A DNA stretch of 64,000 nt from Ignavibacteria bacterium RIFOXYB12_FULL_35_14 (lineage in GTDB: Bacteria; Bacteroidota; Ignavibacteria; Ignavibacteriales; Ignavibacteriaceae): NCBI GenBank assembly GCA_001803045.1, contig MHAR01000071.1, positions 1 through 64,000 on the forward strand, written 5' to 3'. Position numbers and translations under genes: made by a program. This document shows positions 25,665 to 35,612 of the stretch, one piece after another (the first letter of the stretch is position 1; each line of letters opens with the position of its first letter). The notes below the pieces were generated by a model, which searched no databases, had not been told where the DNA came from, and saw only the letters and a list, made by a program, of their open reading frames with translations.

Positions 25665-26427
25665 TCATCAAATTTTCTATATGCCAGGATTTCATTTTAT
25701 CGAAAGTGTCATAATCAGTTAAGTCAAAATGAATCGGCGTGATGGATACATATTTTTTTTGAATAGCAACTTGATCAATATCGGTGTTGGTATCAACTTC
25801 AAACATTTTGCCGGTTAACCAATAGTAATCTCTGCCGTAAGGATCTTGTCTCTGTTCATAAATATCATCCCATTTTGATTTTCCTTGCTTTGTCAAAATA
25901 ATCCCCGCAAGCTCTTCTTCAGCTACATCAGGTACGTTAACATTCAGCATGGTTCCAAGAGTCAGCTTATTGTTCTTCATTTTCAAAGCAAGCATTTTGG
26001 CTAACTTTGCTGCGTAGTTAAAATTTTTCGTTGCGTGATTCGTAACCGAAATTGCTGCAGCCGGAACTTCCATAATCGCTGCTTCACGTGCTGCTGATAC
26101 AGTTCCAGAATAGATAATATTTATGGCTGTGTTCGATCCATTATTTATTCCTGAAAAAACCAAGTCGGGCGGTTCTTTCATAATATTTCTTATGCCCATT
26201 TTAACGCAGTCGGCTGGTGTTCCGTCAACAGCATACCCAAAGAAATCGCCATTTTTGTAATAAGGCGTTACTCTCAGGGGAATTTTCATAGTGATTGCAT
26301 GACCTACTGCACTCTGCTCATTTTGCGGTGCAACTACTGTTACATCAGCAATTTCTTTTAACGATTTTACTAAGGCGGAAATTCCTGGGGAATCTATTCC
26401 GTCATCGTTTGATACTAAAATTTTCAA
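25648..26427 (-). CDS. surE: 5'/3'-nucleotidase SurE
   Basis: This 259-residue metal-dependent phosphatase removes phosphate from nucleoside monophosphates. The N-terminal MKILVSNDDG carries the Asp8-Asp9 metal ligands, and VVAPQNEQSAVGHAIT, VDGTPADCVKMG and the FSGINNGSN loop complete the active site. The start is TTG at 26427. It is the first gene of the surE-phzF-VWA unit. Confidence 0.95.
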   Translation of the reverse strand: MKILVSNDDGIDSPGISALVKSLKEIADVTVVAPQNEQSAVGHAITMKIPLRVTPYYKNGDFFGYAVDGTPADCVKMGIRNIMKEPPDLVFSGINNGSNTAINIIYSGTVSAAREAAIMEVPAAAISVTNHATKNFNYAAKLAKMLALKMKNNKLTLGTMLNVNVPDVAEEELAGIILTKQGKSKWDDIYEQRQDPYGRDYYWLTGKMFEVDTNTDIDQVAIQKKYVSITPIHFDLTDYDTFDKMKSWHIENLMNEKEA

Positions 26428-26534
26428 GGCGCTCTCTTACTTTTTATATTAAACTTAAGACTATTAAGGACATAAAGAACAATACTAATTTACTCACTTT
26501 TGATTTAATTAATAGATTTACAGGATTAATTCTC

Positions 26535-26589
26535 AATTAACCCAGTTCCTGTGTGATCCATATTTCGTTTGTGAGGAACTGGGTTAATT
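26535..26589. repeat. Perfect 16-bp inverted repeat with 23-base loop
   Basis: AATTAACCCAGTTCCT (26535-26550) is exactly reverse-complemented at 26574-26589. It lies between the divergent genes surE and pgeF, so a terminator role is unlikely for either. It may be a repeat element or a protein-binding site. Confidence 0.8.
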
Positions 26590-26665
26590 AGCATAAAATT
26601 TATTACACAACCGACCAAAATTTAATTAAATTTACCCGTCATTTTTATAGAATAATCAGAATATA

Positions 26666-27406
26666 ATGCTTGTTCTCAAATCAAGTTTGCTTAATCGGTA
26701 CCCGGAAGTCATCTTTGGATTTTCAACTAAAATAGGTTTGAAAAGACACCATCCTTACTTTTTCAATATGTCTTTGTCAGTGCAAGATTCAAGGGAAAAT
26801 GTGCTGCAGAATAGGAGATACTTTTTTAGACGATTGGGATTAACTGAGTCATCGGTTGCAATCCAAAAGCAAATTCATGGGGATAATATTAAATTTATTG
26901 ATGATGGTATTAGCTGCGGTGAGAGTGATGCAATGATTACTGATAAGCCAAATTTGGGTTTAGCAATTAGCAGTGCTGACTGTCCCACAATTTTTTTATT
27001 TGACGTTGAGAAGAAAGTTATAGCAGCAGTTCATTCAGGTTGGCGGGGAACCGATAAGAAAATTCTATTAAAAGTGTTAACAAAGCTCGTACAAGATTTT
27101 AATTCCAAACCAAATAATATTGTAGCTTACATTGCTCCATCTATAAGTCAAAAACATTATGAGGTGGGTGAAGTAGTCGCTTCGCTATTTGATGAGAAAT
27201 ATTCAATTAAAAAAAATCCTAAATATCTTTTGAATCTTCAAAGCATAAATCGAGATATAATGCTTAAATTCGGATTACTAAAAAAGAATATTCAAGCCTC
27301 GTCTTTATGCTCTTATGAAAAGGAGGATATCTTACATTCATATCGAAGAGACGGCATTGTTTCGGGAAGAGCATTTGGAGTTATTGCAATGAAAACTAAA
27401 TCATGA
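26666..27406 (+). CDS. pgeF: PgeF/YfiH family multicopper-oxidase-like (laccase domain) protein
   Basis: The 246-residue protein has the DUF152/YfiH signature: AIQKQIHGDN, ISSADCPTIFLFD (Cys ligand), AAVHSGWRGT (His ligand) and APSISQKHYEVGEVV. Members hydrolyse misincorporated L-Ser-D-Glu from peptidoglycan precursors or act on purine nucleosides; sequence alone does not separate these. Its end overlaps the transporter gene by four bases. Confidence 0.9.
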   Translation: MLVLKSSLLNRYPEVIFGFSTKIGLKRHHPYFFNMSLSVQDSRENVLQNRRYFFRRLGLTESSVAIQKQIHGDNIKFIDDGISCGESDAMITDKPNLGLAISSADCPTIFLFDVEKKVIAAVHSGWRGTDKKILLKVLTKLVQDFNSKPNNIVAYIAPSISQKHYEVGEVVASLFDEKYSIKKNPKYLLNLQSINRDIMLKFGLLKKNIQASSLCSYEKEDILHSYRRDGIVSGRAFGVIAMKTKS

Positions 27407-28332
27407 AAAATGAAAAGCTGACAATATTAATCATCTTTAGCTTACTATGTCTCGCCTGGGGTTCAACATGGGGTGTGATCAGGTTAGGGCTTGAATCGCT
27501 TACTCCATTTATATCAGTCGGTTTAAGATTCACGCTTGCATCTATTTTTATTCTTATTATAATGAAATTTAGGAATGTTCAAATACAAACGGACAAAGTT
27601 TCTCTGTGGCTTTATTTTATTATGTGTTTTGGATCTTTCGTTATTCCTTTTGGCTTAGTTTATTGGGCTGAACAATTTGTGCCTTCAGGATTATCTTCTG
27701 TATTATTTGCAGTTTATCCTTTCTTTGTTGTGGTATTCTCTTATTTAGCAATTCCATCCGAAGTGATCGGGTTTTACAGAATCTTCGGAATTGTTTTCGC
27801 ATTTGCAGGAATCTTAACAATTTTTTATGATGGTTTGAATCTTGATGTTGCATCATACATGTGGGGGATGTCTGCTATTGTTTTAAGTGGAATTATGCAA
27901 GCCGGAAATGCAGTTACTTTAAAAAAGTATGGTTATTATCTCCACCCGCTGTCAATGAATTTTATTCCAATGATTGTAGCTGGAATCTCGTTGGTAATTA
28001 TAGGTTTATTGGTAGAAGATACTTCGAAATTAGTCTTTGATCCAAAGGCATATTTTACGATTATCTATCTCGCTGCAATTGGCACTGTATTGACTTTCAC
28101 ATCATATTACTGGCTGTTAAAGCGTGTGAGTGTTATTTTACTGTCACTTATTGCTTTCATAACTCCAATAATAGCCTTAATAATTGGTTGGATTTTTTTT
28201 GAGGAAAAATTGTCTGATCGTGTTTTGTTTGGAAGCATTCTAGTTTTATTAGGACTCTTGATTGCGAACTTTAGCAGCTTTAAAAAATTGTTGGGATATA
28301 AATTTGTTAGCAGCGGATCAGAATCTATTTAA
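27403..28332 (+). CDS. EamA/DMT family transporter
   Basis: The 309-residue protein contains about ten hydrophobic helices in two EamA repeats. The first has LAWGSTWGVIRLGLESLTPFISVGLRF and the second has SAIVLSGIMQAGNAV, with FITPIIALIIGWIFFEEKL near the end, as in drug/metabolite exporters. It probably exports a small metabolite across the inner membrane; the substrate is unknown. It is translationally coupled to pgeF. Confidence 0.88.
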   Translation: MKNEKLTILIIFSLLCLAWGSTWGVIRLGLESLTPFISVGLRFTLASIFILIIMKFRNVQIQTDKVSLWLYFIMCFGSFVIPFGLVYWAEQFVPSGLSSVLFAVYPFFVVVFSYLAIPSEVIGFYRIFGIVFAFAGILTIFYDGLNLDVASYMWGMSAIVLSGIMQAGNAVTLKKYGYYLHPLSMNFIPMIVAGISLVIIGLLVEDTSKLVFDPKAYFTIIYLAAIGTVLTFTSYYWLLKRVSVILLSLIAFITPIIALIIGWIFFEEKLSDRVLFGSILVLLGLLIANFSSFKKLLGYKFVSSGSESI

Positions 28333-28353
28333 AAAGAATATTGGAATTGAATC

Positions 28354-28728
28354 ATGAATAATATTATTCGAATTAAGAAAGCTACATTTTACGGTTATCA
28401 CGGAGTGCTTTCAGAAGAACAAAGTGTTGGAGGCAAATTCGAGGCAGATGTAGATATTTATACCGACTTCTCCGAAGCTGCTAAGAAAGATAGTCTGAGA
28501 CAAACAATAGATTATAATGCCGTTTATAAATTCCTTTATAAAATGGCTCTCGAACAAAAATATTATTTAATTGAATCGCTTGCATCAAAAATTGCTGATG
28601 AGCTGCTTAAAACTTTTGAAAAAATTCATAAAGTCAATGTGAGAGTTAGAAAGAATAATCCTCCTTTAGGCGGTGTGGTGGATTGTGTTGAGGTTGAAGT
28701 TGAGAAAAGCCGATTCGAATTGCTCTAA
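28354..28728 (+). CDS. folB: Dihydroneopterin aldolase
   Basis: The 124-residue protein has the FolB signature FYGYHGVLSEEQSVGGKFEADVDI at its N-terminus and the catalytic-site region TIDYNAVYKFL. A conserved Lys/Arg-rich VRVRKNNPPLGGVVDCVEVEV ends the fold. It converts 7,8-dihydroneopterin to hydroxymethyldihydropterin in folate synthesis. It overlaps folK downstream, the next pathway enzyme. Confidence 0.95.
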   Translation: MNNIIRIKKATFYGYHGVLSEEQSVGGKFEADVDIYTDFSEAAKKDSLRQTIDYNAVYKFLYKMALEQKYYLIESLASKIADELLKTFEKIHKVNVRVRKNNPPLGGVVDCVEVEVEKSRFELL

Positions 28729-29254
28729 ATCTGTTGCGGAAAAGAAAAAAAGTAACAGTAATTTTGCGTTTATTGCACTTGGCACAAACAAGAGTGATAG
28801 GATAAACTTTTTAAGACAAGCGATTCTTAATTTAAAGACGAATTCTAAAGTTAATTTAGTGGCGAGTTCATCTGTTTATGAGACAAAACCTTATGGCAAT
28901 AAAAATCAATCTGATTTTCTAAATGCGGTTATTGCAGTTAAAACTACATATAGTTTAATTAAATTATTCAATTATCTGAAAAATATTGAAGCGAATCTCG
29001 GTAGAAATGAAACAAAAAAATGGGGTCCAAGAGAAATAGACTTGGATCTCCTTTTCTTTAATGATAGAATTTTCAAGAATAAAAAATTGACAGTTCCTCA
29101 CGCCGGAATTCAGGATAGGGATTTTGTTATGATCCCGCTGAGAGAAATAGCCCCTAGTTTTATTCATCCTGTTTTAAAGAAAAAAATTAGTGATATTTGC
29201 AGTGAAGATATTTCTAATACTATAATTAGAAAAACAAGATATAAACTCAACTGA
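28673..29254 (+). CDS. folK: HPPK, hydroxymethyldihydropterin pyrophosphokinase
   Basis: The product transfers pyrophosphate to hydroxymethyldihydropterin. FIALGTNKSDR, VYETKPYGNKNQSDFLNAV, LGRNETKKWGPREIDLDLLFF and VPHAGIQDRDFVMIPLREIAP are diagnostic. The open frame reaches back to 28673 inside folB. A TTG at 28700, six bases after GAGG, is a better start and would shorten the overlap. It forms a folB-folK pair. Confidence 0.94.
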   Translation: MWWIVLRLKLRKADSNCSKSVAEKKKSNSNFAFIALGTNKSDRINFLRQAILNLKTNSKVNLVASSSVYETKPYGNKNQSDFLNAVIAVKTTYSLIKLFNYLKNIEANLGRNETKKWGPREIDLDLLFFNDRIFKNKKLTVPHAGIQDRDFVMIPLREIAPSFIHPVLKKKISDICSEDISNTIIRKTRYKLN

Positions 29255-29269
29255 TACTAAAGGTAAATT

Positions 29270-29929
29270 TTGGACGTAAACTCTGAAATAAAATACATCG
29301 CAATTGAAGGTGTAATTGGCGCAGGCAAAACTTCCCTGGCAAGAAAGATCAAGGATAAGCTCAGCGCGCAGCTTATCGTTGAACAGTTTGAGACAAATCC
29401 TTTTCTCGAAAATTTTTACATGGACAGGAAGAGATATGCCTTTCAAACACAAATGTTTTTTCTAGTTAATCGCTTTAAGCAGCAGCAGGAGTTGAATCAA
29501 GAAAATTTATTTACTGAACATCTTGTCTGTGATTATCTTTTTGAAAAAGATAAAATTTTTGCATACCTAAATCTTAGCGGGGAAGAGCTTAAGCTTTATG
29601 AATCGCTGTTTCCTCTACTTGCCCGCAGCTTGAGAAAACCGGATTTAGTTGTTTATCTTCAATCTTCTGTTGATAGACTGATGTACAACATCAGAAAGCG
29701 CGGCAGACGAATCGAACGGAACATTACAAGAAGCTACATCGAGGAACTTAGTGATGCATACAATCATTTCTTCTTCAGATACAACTCCACACCCCTGCTG
29801 ATCGTCAATTCAACCGATATTGATTTTGTGAACAGCGAAGAAGATTTTGATGAATTATATCGGCAGATTTTACGTCCCGATAGAACTTTGGTAGAATATT
29901 TTCAGCCAGAAAACAAGAGGATGCAATGA
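29270..29929 (+). CDS. Deoxynucleoside kinase
   Basis: The 219-residue P-loop kinase has Walker A GVIGAGKTS (residues 14-22), VCDYLFEKDKIFAYLNLSG and the arginine-rich lid KRGRRIERNI. It salvages deoxynucleosides, probably deoxyadenosine/deoxyguanosine, by 5' phosphorylation. The start is TTG at 29270, after AAAGG. It overlaps the next small gene by four bases. Confidence 0.92.
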   Translation: MDVNSEIKYIAIEGVIGAGKTSLARKIKDKLSAQLIVEQFETNPFLENFYMDRKRYAFQTQMFFLVNRFKQQQELNQENLFTEHLVCDYLFEKDKIFAYLNLSGEELKLYESLFPLLARSLRKPDLVVYLQSSVDRLMYNIRKRGRRIERNITRSYIEELSDAYNHFFFRYNSTPLLIVNSTDIDFVNSEEDFDELYRQILRPDRTLVEYFQPENKRMQ

Positions 29930-30168
29930 GAGGGTTATTTAATATTATTATTTGGGTAATTTTGTTTTACATAATTTGGAAGTTCATTAGAGTGTTCATG
30001 AAATATCTTAGCTCATCTAAGAAAGAAAATCCGGATATTAAAAACGGCAGAGAGGGAAAGTCAAAGTACAAGAATATTGAGGATGCTAAGTACACCGAGA
30101 TTAAAGATGATGATAAAGCCTGCCCACCGGACAGTACGGGTGCCAGGGATAAAGAAAATAAAAATTGA
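29926..30168 (+). CDS. Small single-pass membrane protein (DUF4834-like)
   Basis: The 80-residue protein has one N-terminal transmembrane helix (residues 5-25, FNIIIWVILFYIIWKFIRVFM) and then a charged, lysine/aspartate-rich disordered tail. This resembles the small DUF4834 proteins of Bacteroidota; the resemblance is by layout only. It is coupled to the deoxynucleoside kinase by overlap and to the glycosyltransferase by a 3-base gap. Confidence 0.6.
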   Translation: MRGLFNIIIWVILFYIIWKFIRVFMKYLSSSKKENPDIKNGREGKSKYKNIEDAKYTEIKDDDKACPPDSTGARDKENKN

Positions 30169-30171
30169 TGA

Positions 30172-31254
30172 ATGTCAGCTAGGAAATTTTACTCAAATCT
30201 AATTCACACAATTCTAAAAAAGTTTCTTGCCTTAAACGAAACTAAAATAGCCGCGCTAGCAAATCCCAAGAATTTTTTAATTGTTCGCCAGCATAACCAG
30301 CTTGGCGATTTACTTGCAGGTGTGTCTCTGCTTCGTGCCATTAAAGAAAAGTACCCGCAAAGTAAAATCACTTTGATTGTGAGTCCGGTTAACTATACCG
30401 GTTTAGTTAAGAACAAGTTTATTGATGATCTTTTCATTTTCGATAAGAAGAAATTATTGCTACCAACATATTTCTTTAAGCTTTACAAAATTCTAAAAAA
30501 GCAATATGATGTTACGATTGTGCCCGTGACTGTCTCAATTTCCTTTACCAGCAATTTGCTCTGCAGATTATCCAATTCTATAACTAGAATCGGTCCAAGA
30601 AGCTTGGACGGAAAGCAAAATGAAAGCGCATACCTATTTGATAAGCTCGTTGATATTGATTGGCGGAAATTTCTGAACTCAAATGTTGCAGACAGGATCT
30701 TAGATATTATACGCCCATTTGGAATTGATACAAATAATTTCCACTCGGAAATTTCCTTCGATGATAAGGATGCTGAAGCCGCAGATAAATTTTTAAAAAC
30801 CTTAAGCTCCGACTCTCAGGATATCATAATCGGTTTTCATTGCGGCGCAGGGAAGAAGCAAAACCGTTGGTCGCTTCAGAAGTATGTAGAGCTAATTAAA
30901 AAGTTGGATCAAGAGTATAAAGCTAAAATGTATCTGACTGGAAGTAACTCTGATAATGAAGAAATAAATTACGTTGTGGAACACGTTCCATTCGAGCTTG
31001 GTTTATTCCTAAACAAATCAATTCCCGAAGTTGCTGCGTTAGTCTCCAAATCAACTCTCTTTATCTCAAACGATACCGGAATTATGCATGTTGCCGGAAC
31101 AACTAATACTCCGCAAATTTCTATTTTTGGTCCAACGAATCCATTAAACTGGGCACCAATTGGAGCAAATAAATTTTATGTTAGAAAATCTGATTTGATT
31201 GATGATGTCGAAATTGAAGACGTCTGCCTTCTAACTACTCAAATCCTTAAGTAA
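30172..31254 (+). CDS. Glycosyltransferase family 9 (heptosyltransferase-like)
   Basis: The 360-residue GT-B enzyme shows an N-terminal QHNQLGDLLAGVSLLRAIKEKYP, the GFHCGAGKKQNRWSLQKYVELI segment opening the second domain, and the donor-site FISNDTGIMHVAGTTNTPQISIFGPTNPLNWAP. Members add heptose or related sugars to lipopolysaccharide core at the inner face of the inner membrane. The acceptor here is unknown. Confidence 0.9.
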   Translation: MSARKFYSNLIHTILKKFLALNETKIAALANPKNFLIVRQHNQLGDLLAGVSLLRAIKEKYPQSKITLIVSPVNYTGLVKNKFIDDLFIFDKKKLLLPTYFFKLYKILKKQYDVTIVPVTVSISFTSNLLCRLSNSITRIGPRSLDGKQNESAYLFDKLVDIDWRKFLNSNVADRILDIIRPFGIDTNNFHSEISFDDKDAEAADKFLKTLSSDSQDIIIGFHCGAGKKQNRWSLQKYVELIKKLDQEYKAKMYLTGSNSDNEEINYVVEHVPFELGLFLNKSIPEVAALVSKSTLFISNDTGIMHVAGTTNTPQISIFGPTNPLNWAPIGANKFYVRKSDLIDDVEIEDVCLLTTQILK

Positions 31255-31404
31255 CATTCCTCTTTCTTTCTGATTTCAAATATTTACCTATAAAGGACAA
31301 TAAATGATCTGAGGATTGATTTTTATATCCAAAAATATCTTGAAAAACATCTTATCTTTATTTAGATTTAATCTTAATAATAAAAAATTTACAAAAAAAT
31401 CATT

Positions 31405-33651
31405 ATGAGAGATCAAGATATGCATACTAACCATATTAGCTCACCGATATTATTCCTATCTACTATTCTAATAATTTCTTGTCACACCAACTCGTTTTCT
31501 AAAACTTATGATAGTTCTAACTATGCAAAATACTTACTCGAGAGCGATTCGCATTTGCCCGATACTTCGGACTTGAAATTCGATTTTCCCCAAATTGATG
31601 TGATAGGAAATAAACCCTCACTATATAATACAATACCGGGTTCCGCTACCCTAATTAATAACCAATTACTAAATAATATGAAGGCATTAACTGGAAATGA
31701 AGTATTCAAAAAAATCCCCGGATTGAATATTGTTGACGAGGAAGGACTGGGTTTAAGAGCAAATATCGGAATTAGAGGATTAGATCCTGATAGAAGTAGA
31801 ACTGTTTTGATGATGGAAGATGGAATCCCTATTGCCTTAGCACCTTATGGAGAGCCGGAGATGTATTATACACCGGCAATAGATCGAATGAGTAAAATCG
31901 AAGTGCTTAAAGGCAGTGGTTCTATTCTTTTTGGTCCACAGACTATTGGCGGCGTTATAAATTATATTACATCAGATCCACCTTTAGATTCAAAAACAAT
32001 TTTGAATTTTCGTTACGGTAATGGAGGTTTTTTTAGTGGGTTGCTTAATTATGGAACAACTATTGGAAATGCTGGTGTTCAAGCTACTTTGCTGCATAAA
32101 CAAGCAGACAATCTCGGAATAACTAACTTCGATGTAAATGATTTTAGCGCAAAAATTAAGTTTGGATTAGGAGAAAGTTCAAGAATCGGTCTCAAGCTCA
32201 GTTATTATGATGAAACCTCCAACTCAACTTACTTAGGAATGACTCAAAACATGTATGACAACAGGGAATATTTTACGGTTATGGCTCCCAATGATAAATT
32301 GGAAATTAGAAGATTTTCTGCGAGCTTGACGCATGATTATTTTATTTCAACTTCGGCTTATATCCGAACTACTGTCTTTGGATATACCACTACTAGAAAT
32401 TGGCTTCGTCAGGATTTTAGCCGATCTAGAAATTCATCAAATTTAACAGGTATCATGTTTGGTGATTCATCAATTGCTAATGGAGCAGTTTTTATGCGTA
32501 ATAGTACCGGCAATAGAGACCGTCAATTTGAGGTGTTTGGAGTAGAACCACGGTTAAACCATTCATATGCCTTTTTAAATTTTCAGAATGAACTAATAGG
32601 CGGGGCGAGATTTCTTTATGAAAAAGCTTTCGAGCAAAGGATTAATGGTAAAAAAGCAAATGCTGTCTCAGGCGATCTTATCGATGATGAAGAACGTATT
32701 GGTTATGCGGGCAGTGCCTTTTTGCAGAACAAATTATTTTTTAGTGACCAATTCTCTTTGACTCCTGGATTGAGGTTTGAATACTTTGAATTTGAAAGAA
32801 GAATTTCAAGAATTGGCTCGAAGGATACTCTTTTAGTCGGTAAGAGTTATACCACTTCTTTAATTCCTGGCATCGGTTTAAATTTTAATTTAAATGATAA
32901 TTATACTTTTTTTGCTGGCGTGCATAGGGGTTATGCTCCTCCTCGCGTTAAAGATGCAATATCAAATTCAGGTCAATCACTCGAATTAGATGCTGAATTC
33001 AGCTGGAACTATGAAATTGGATTAAGGGCTAATTTGTTCTCACTAATTGGAATTGAATTCACCTCCTACCTACTCGACTTTTCGAATCAAATAATACCCG
33101 TTTCAGAATCCTCTGGTGGACTTGGTACTGGTTTGGTAAATGGCGGTGCAACATTTCACAAAGGTTTGGAGTTAGGAGTTGATCTAAGTTTGGATAATCT
33201 TTTTGAAACAAGATACAGCGTTTTTCTAGATTGGAACATCTCATACAATCATGCTAAATATGATTCTGACAGATTTATTACAGTGGGTTCCTCCCAGGTA
33301 AATGTAAAAGAAAATAAACTGCCTTATGCTCCGGAATTTTTATCATCTCTTTTAATAAACTTGCAAACACCATTTAACTTCCAGCTAAACTTTTCTGGAA
33401 CTTTTGTGGGCGAGCAATATACTGATGAATTAAATACTATTATTCCCTCTCCTGATGGACAAATTGGAATGATGAATTCTTACGTTGTCCTTGATTTAAA
33501 TGCAAAATATCATATGGAAAGTCTTGGTAGTTCTATTTTTATTTCAGTTAAAAACCTGACTGATGAAAGATATATAGCCAGCCGGCGACCACAAGGAATT
33601 AAGGTCGGTATTCCTAGAATGATAACTGCTGGGTTAGAATTGAGTTTCTAA
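31405..33651 (+). CDS. TonB-dependent outer-membrane receptor (FecA-like)
   Basis: The 748-residue protein has a signal region and a plug domain with FPQIDVIGNKPSLYNTIPGSATLI (TonB-box/plug start), NIGIRGLDPDRSRTVLMMEDGIP and VLKGSGSILFGPQTIGGVINYIT. The 22-strand-type barrel ends in a strand finishing ITAGLELSF. It imports a ferric siderophore-type ligand such as ferric citrate using TonB energy. No sigma/anti-sigma signalling domain or carboxypeptidase-like domain precedes the plug, and no siderophore genes lie nearby. An inner ATG at 31420 is an alternative start. Confidence 0.9.
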   Translation: MRDQDMHTNHISSPILFLSTILIISCHTNSFSKTYDSSNYAKYLLESDSHLPDTSDLKFDFPQIDVIGNKPSLYNTIPGSATLINNQLLNNMKALTGNEVFKKIPGLNIVDEEGLGLRANIGIRGLDPDRSRTVLMMEDGIPIALAPYGEPEMYYTPAIDRMSKIEVLKGSGSILFGPQTIGGVINYITSDPPLDSKTILNFRYGNGGFFSGLLNYGTTIGNAGVQATLLHKQADNLGITNFDVNDFSAKIKFGLGESSRIGLKLSYYDETSNSTYLGMTQNMYDNREYFTVMAPNDKLEIRRFSASLTHDYFISTSAYIRTTVFGYTTTRNWLRQDFSRSRNSSNLTGIMFGDSSIANGAVFMRNSTGNRDRQFEVFGVEPRLNHSYAFLNFQNELIGGARFLYEKAFEQRINGKKANAVSGDLIDDEERIGYAGSAFLQNKLFFSDQFSLTPGLRFEYFEFERRISRIGSKDTLLVGKSYTTSLIPGIGLNFNLNDNYTFFAGVHRGYAPPRVKDAISNSGQSLELDAEFSWNYEIGLRANLFSLIGIEFTSYLLDFSNQIIPVSESSGGLGTGLVNGGATFHKGLELGVDLSLDNLFETRYSVFLDWNISYNHAKYDSDRFITVGSSQVNVKENKLPYAPEFLSSLLINLQTPFNFQLNFSGTFVGEQYTDELNTIIPSPDGQIGMMNSYVVLDLNAKYHMESLGSSIFISVKNLTDERYIASRRPQGIKVGIPRMITAGLELSF

Positions 33652-33809
33652 ATCTTTGTAGCAGGTAAAGAAGTGCCAGTCAATTTCAAGCAATTTGATT
33701 TGAGGGAATTTTTTTGGGGGTCAGGTGAAATTCACCAAATAAGTAATCTGAGTTTCCTCTCAACAAACCAACTTTCTAAGTATATTTGCCTTATAATTTA
33801 TAAGAACGA

Positions 33810-35603
33810 ATGAATAACATCCGTAATTTTTGCATAATTGCTCACATTGATCATGGCAAGTCAACCATTGCCGACTGTCTTCTCGAAAGAACTGGAGCTG
33901 TTAGTGCTCGCGAAGCGAAATCCCAAGTACTAGATGACCTTGAACTTGAAAGAGAACGCGGGATAACAATAAAATCCCATGCAATTCAAATGCATTATCA
34001 AGCGAAGGATAAAAACACTTACACCTTAAATTTGATTGACACACCTGGACATGTTGACTTTACGTATGAAGTTTCCCGTTCATTAGCGGCTTGCGAAGGT
34101 GCTTTGTTGATTGTTGACGCGGCGCAAGGTGTTGAGGCACAAACAATTAGTAATCTTTTTTTGGCTATTGATGCAGGATTGGAAATAATTCCTGTAATTA
34201 ATAAAATTGATCTTCCAAGTGCCGAAGTTGAAAAAGTTAAAGGACAAATAATTGATTTAATCGGATGTCAGGACAAAGATATTTTATTGGCAAGCGCAAA
34301 AGCTAAAATTGGAATTGATGAAATTCTTGAAACAGTGGTACAAAAAATTCCGGCGCCCAAAGGTGATCCTAATGCACCTTTGCAGGCATTGATATTTGAT
34401 TCCATTTTTGATTCTTACCGCGGAGCAATTGCCTACATCCGTGTTTTTAATGGTACACTTAAAGTAAAAGATAAAATAAAATTCTTCGTAATTCATGGAG
34501 AATTTGAAGCTGAAGAAGTTGGTGTACTTGGTTTGAGCAAAATCAAAACCAATGAGCTTGATGCTGGTAATGTTGGATATCTTATTGCAGGCAGTAAAGA
34601 TGTTCACGATACAAAAGTCGGCGATACTGTTACACACGTAAAAAATGGTGCGGGTGAGCCGTTACCCGGTTACAAAATTGTTAAGCCAATGGTTTACAGC
34701 GGACTCTATCCAACAGATTCCGATGAGTTTGAAAATCTTCGCGATGCCCTTGAAAAATTCCGTTTGAATGATTCTGCTTTAGCTTACCAGCCTGAAACTT
34801 CGGCTGCATTAGGATTTGGTTTTAGATGCGGATTTCTCGGAATGCTTCACATGGAAATTGTGCAGGAAAGACTGTTAAGGGAATATGGGCAGTCAATTAT
34901 TACAACGCTTCCCAATGTTGAGTATCATGTTTATAAGAAAAACGGAGAGAAGGTAATTGTAGATAACCCAGCCGAGATGCCTGCCGTCGGTGATATTGAT
35001 CATGTTCAAGAGCCGTATGTTAAATCGCAAATCGTTTGCCCGAGTGAGTATGTTGGTAACATCATGAAACTTGCGATGGATAAACGGGGTATCTACAAAA
35101 ACACAACTTACATTGATCCAACAAGAGCTGATCTTCAGTATGAGTTTCCTCTTGCCGAAATCATTTTTGATTTTTATGATAAGCTCAAATCAATGTCACG
35201 TGGTTATGCGTCATTGGATTATGAATACATAGATTACAAAGAATCTGAATTGGCAAAGCTTGATATACTTCTGAACGCCGAACCTGTTGATGCTCTCTCG
35301 ATGATAGTTCATAGAGATAAAGCTTATGATTGGGGAAGAAAAGTCTGCAGCAAGCTTAAGGATTTAATCCCACGGCAAATGTTTGAAATAAATGTTCAGG
35401 CTGCCATTGGTTCAAAGGTAATTTCTAAGTCAGTAGTAAAAGCGCTTAGGAAAAATGTTTTAGCAAAATGTTATGGCGGCGATATTACACGTAAACGAAA
35501 GCTTCTCGAAAAGCAAAAAGAGGGTAAGAAGAGAATGAAGCAAGTCGGTAACGTTGAAATACCTCAGGAAGCATTCCTTGCCGTTCTGCAAATTGATGAG
35601 TAG
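33810..35603 (+). CDS. lepA: Elongation factor 4 (LepA) GTPase
   Basis: The 597-residue translational GTPase shows G1 [10 protein letters not shown]3 DTPGHVDF, G4 NKID, and the LepA-specific C-terminal [25 protein letters not shown]. It binds the ribosome and affects back-translocation and assembly. It lies 10 bases upstream of lepB, preserving the lepA-lepB gene order. Confidence 0.97.
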   Translation: MNNIRNFCIIAHIDHGKSTIADCLLERTGAVSAREAKSQVLDDLELERERGITIKSHAIQMHYQAKDKNTYTLNLIDTPGHVDFTYEVSRSLAACEGALLIVDAAQGVEAQTISNLFLAIDAGLEIIPVINKIDLPSAEVEKVKGQIIDLIGCQDKDILLASAKAKIGIDEILETVVQKIPAPKGDPNAPLQALIFDSIFDSYRGAIAYIRVFNGTLKVKDKIKFFVIHGEFEAEEVGVLGLSKIKTNELDAGNVGYLIAGSKDVHDTKVGDTVTHVKNGAGEPLPGYKIVKPMVYSGLYPTDSDEFENLRDALEKFRLNDSALAYQPETSAALGFGFRCGFLGMLHMEIVQERLLREYGQSIITTLPNVEYHVYKKNGEKVIVDNPAEMPAVGDIDHVQEPYVKSQIVCPSEYVGNIMKLAMDKRGIYKNTTYIDPTRADLQYEFPLAEIIFDFYDKLKSMSRGYASLDYEYIDYKESELAKLDILLNAEPVDALSMIVHRDKAYDWGRKVCSKLKDLIPRQMFEINVQAAIGSKVISKSVVKALRKNVLAKCYGGDITRKRKLLEKQKEGKKRMKQVGNVEIPQEAFLAVLQIDE

Positions 35604-35612
35604 GGTGATTTT

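Noticed and set aside
31255-31404. Possible metal or cobalamin regulatory element before the TonB receptor
   Set aside because: No B12-box or convincing Fur-type palindrome could be read; the sequence is simply AT-rich.
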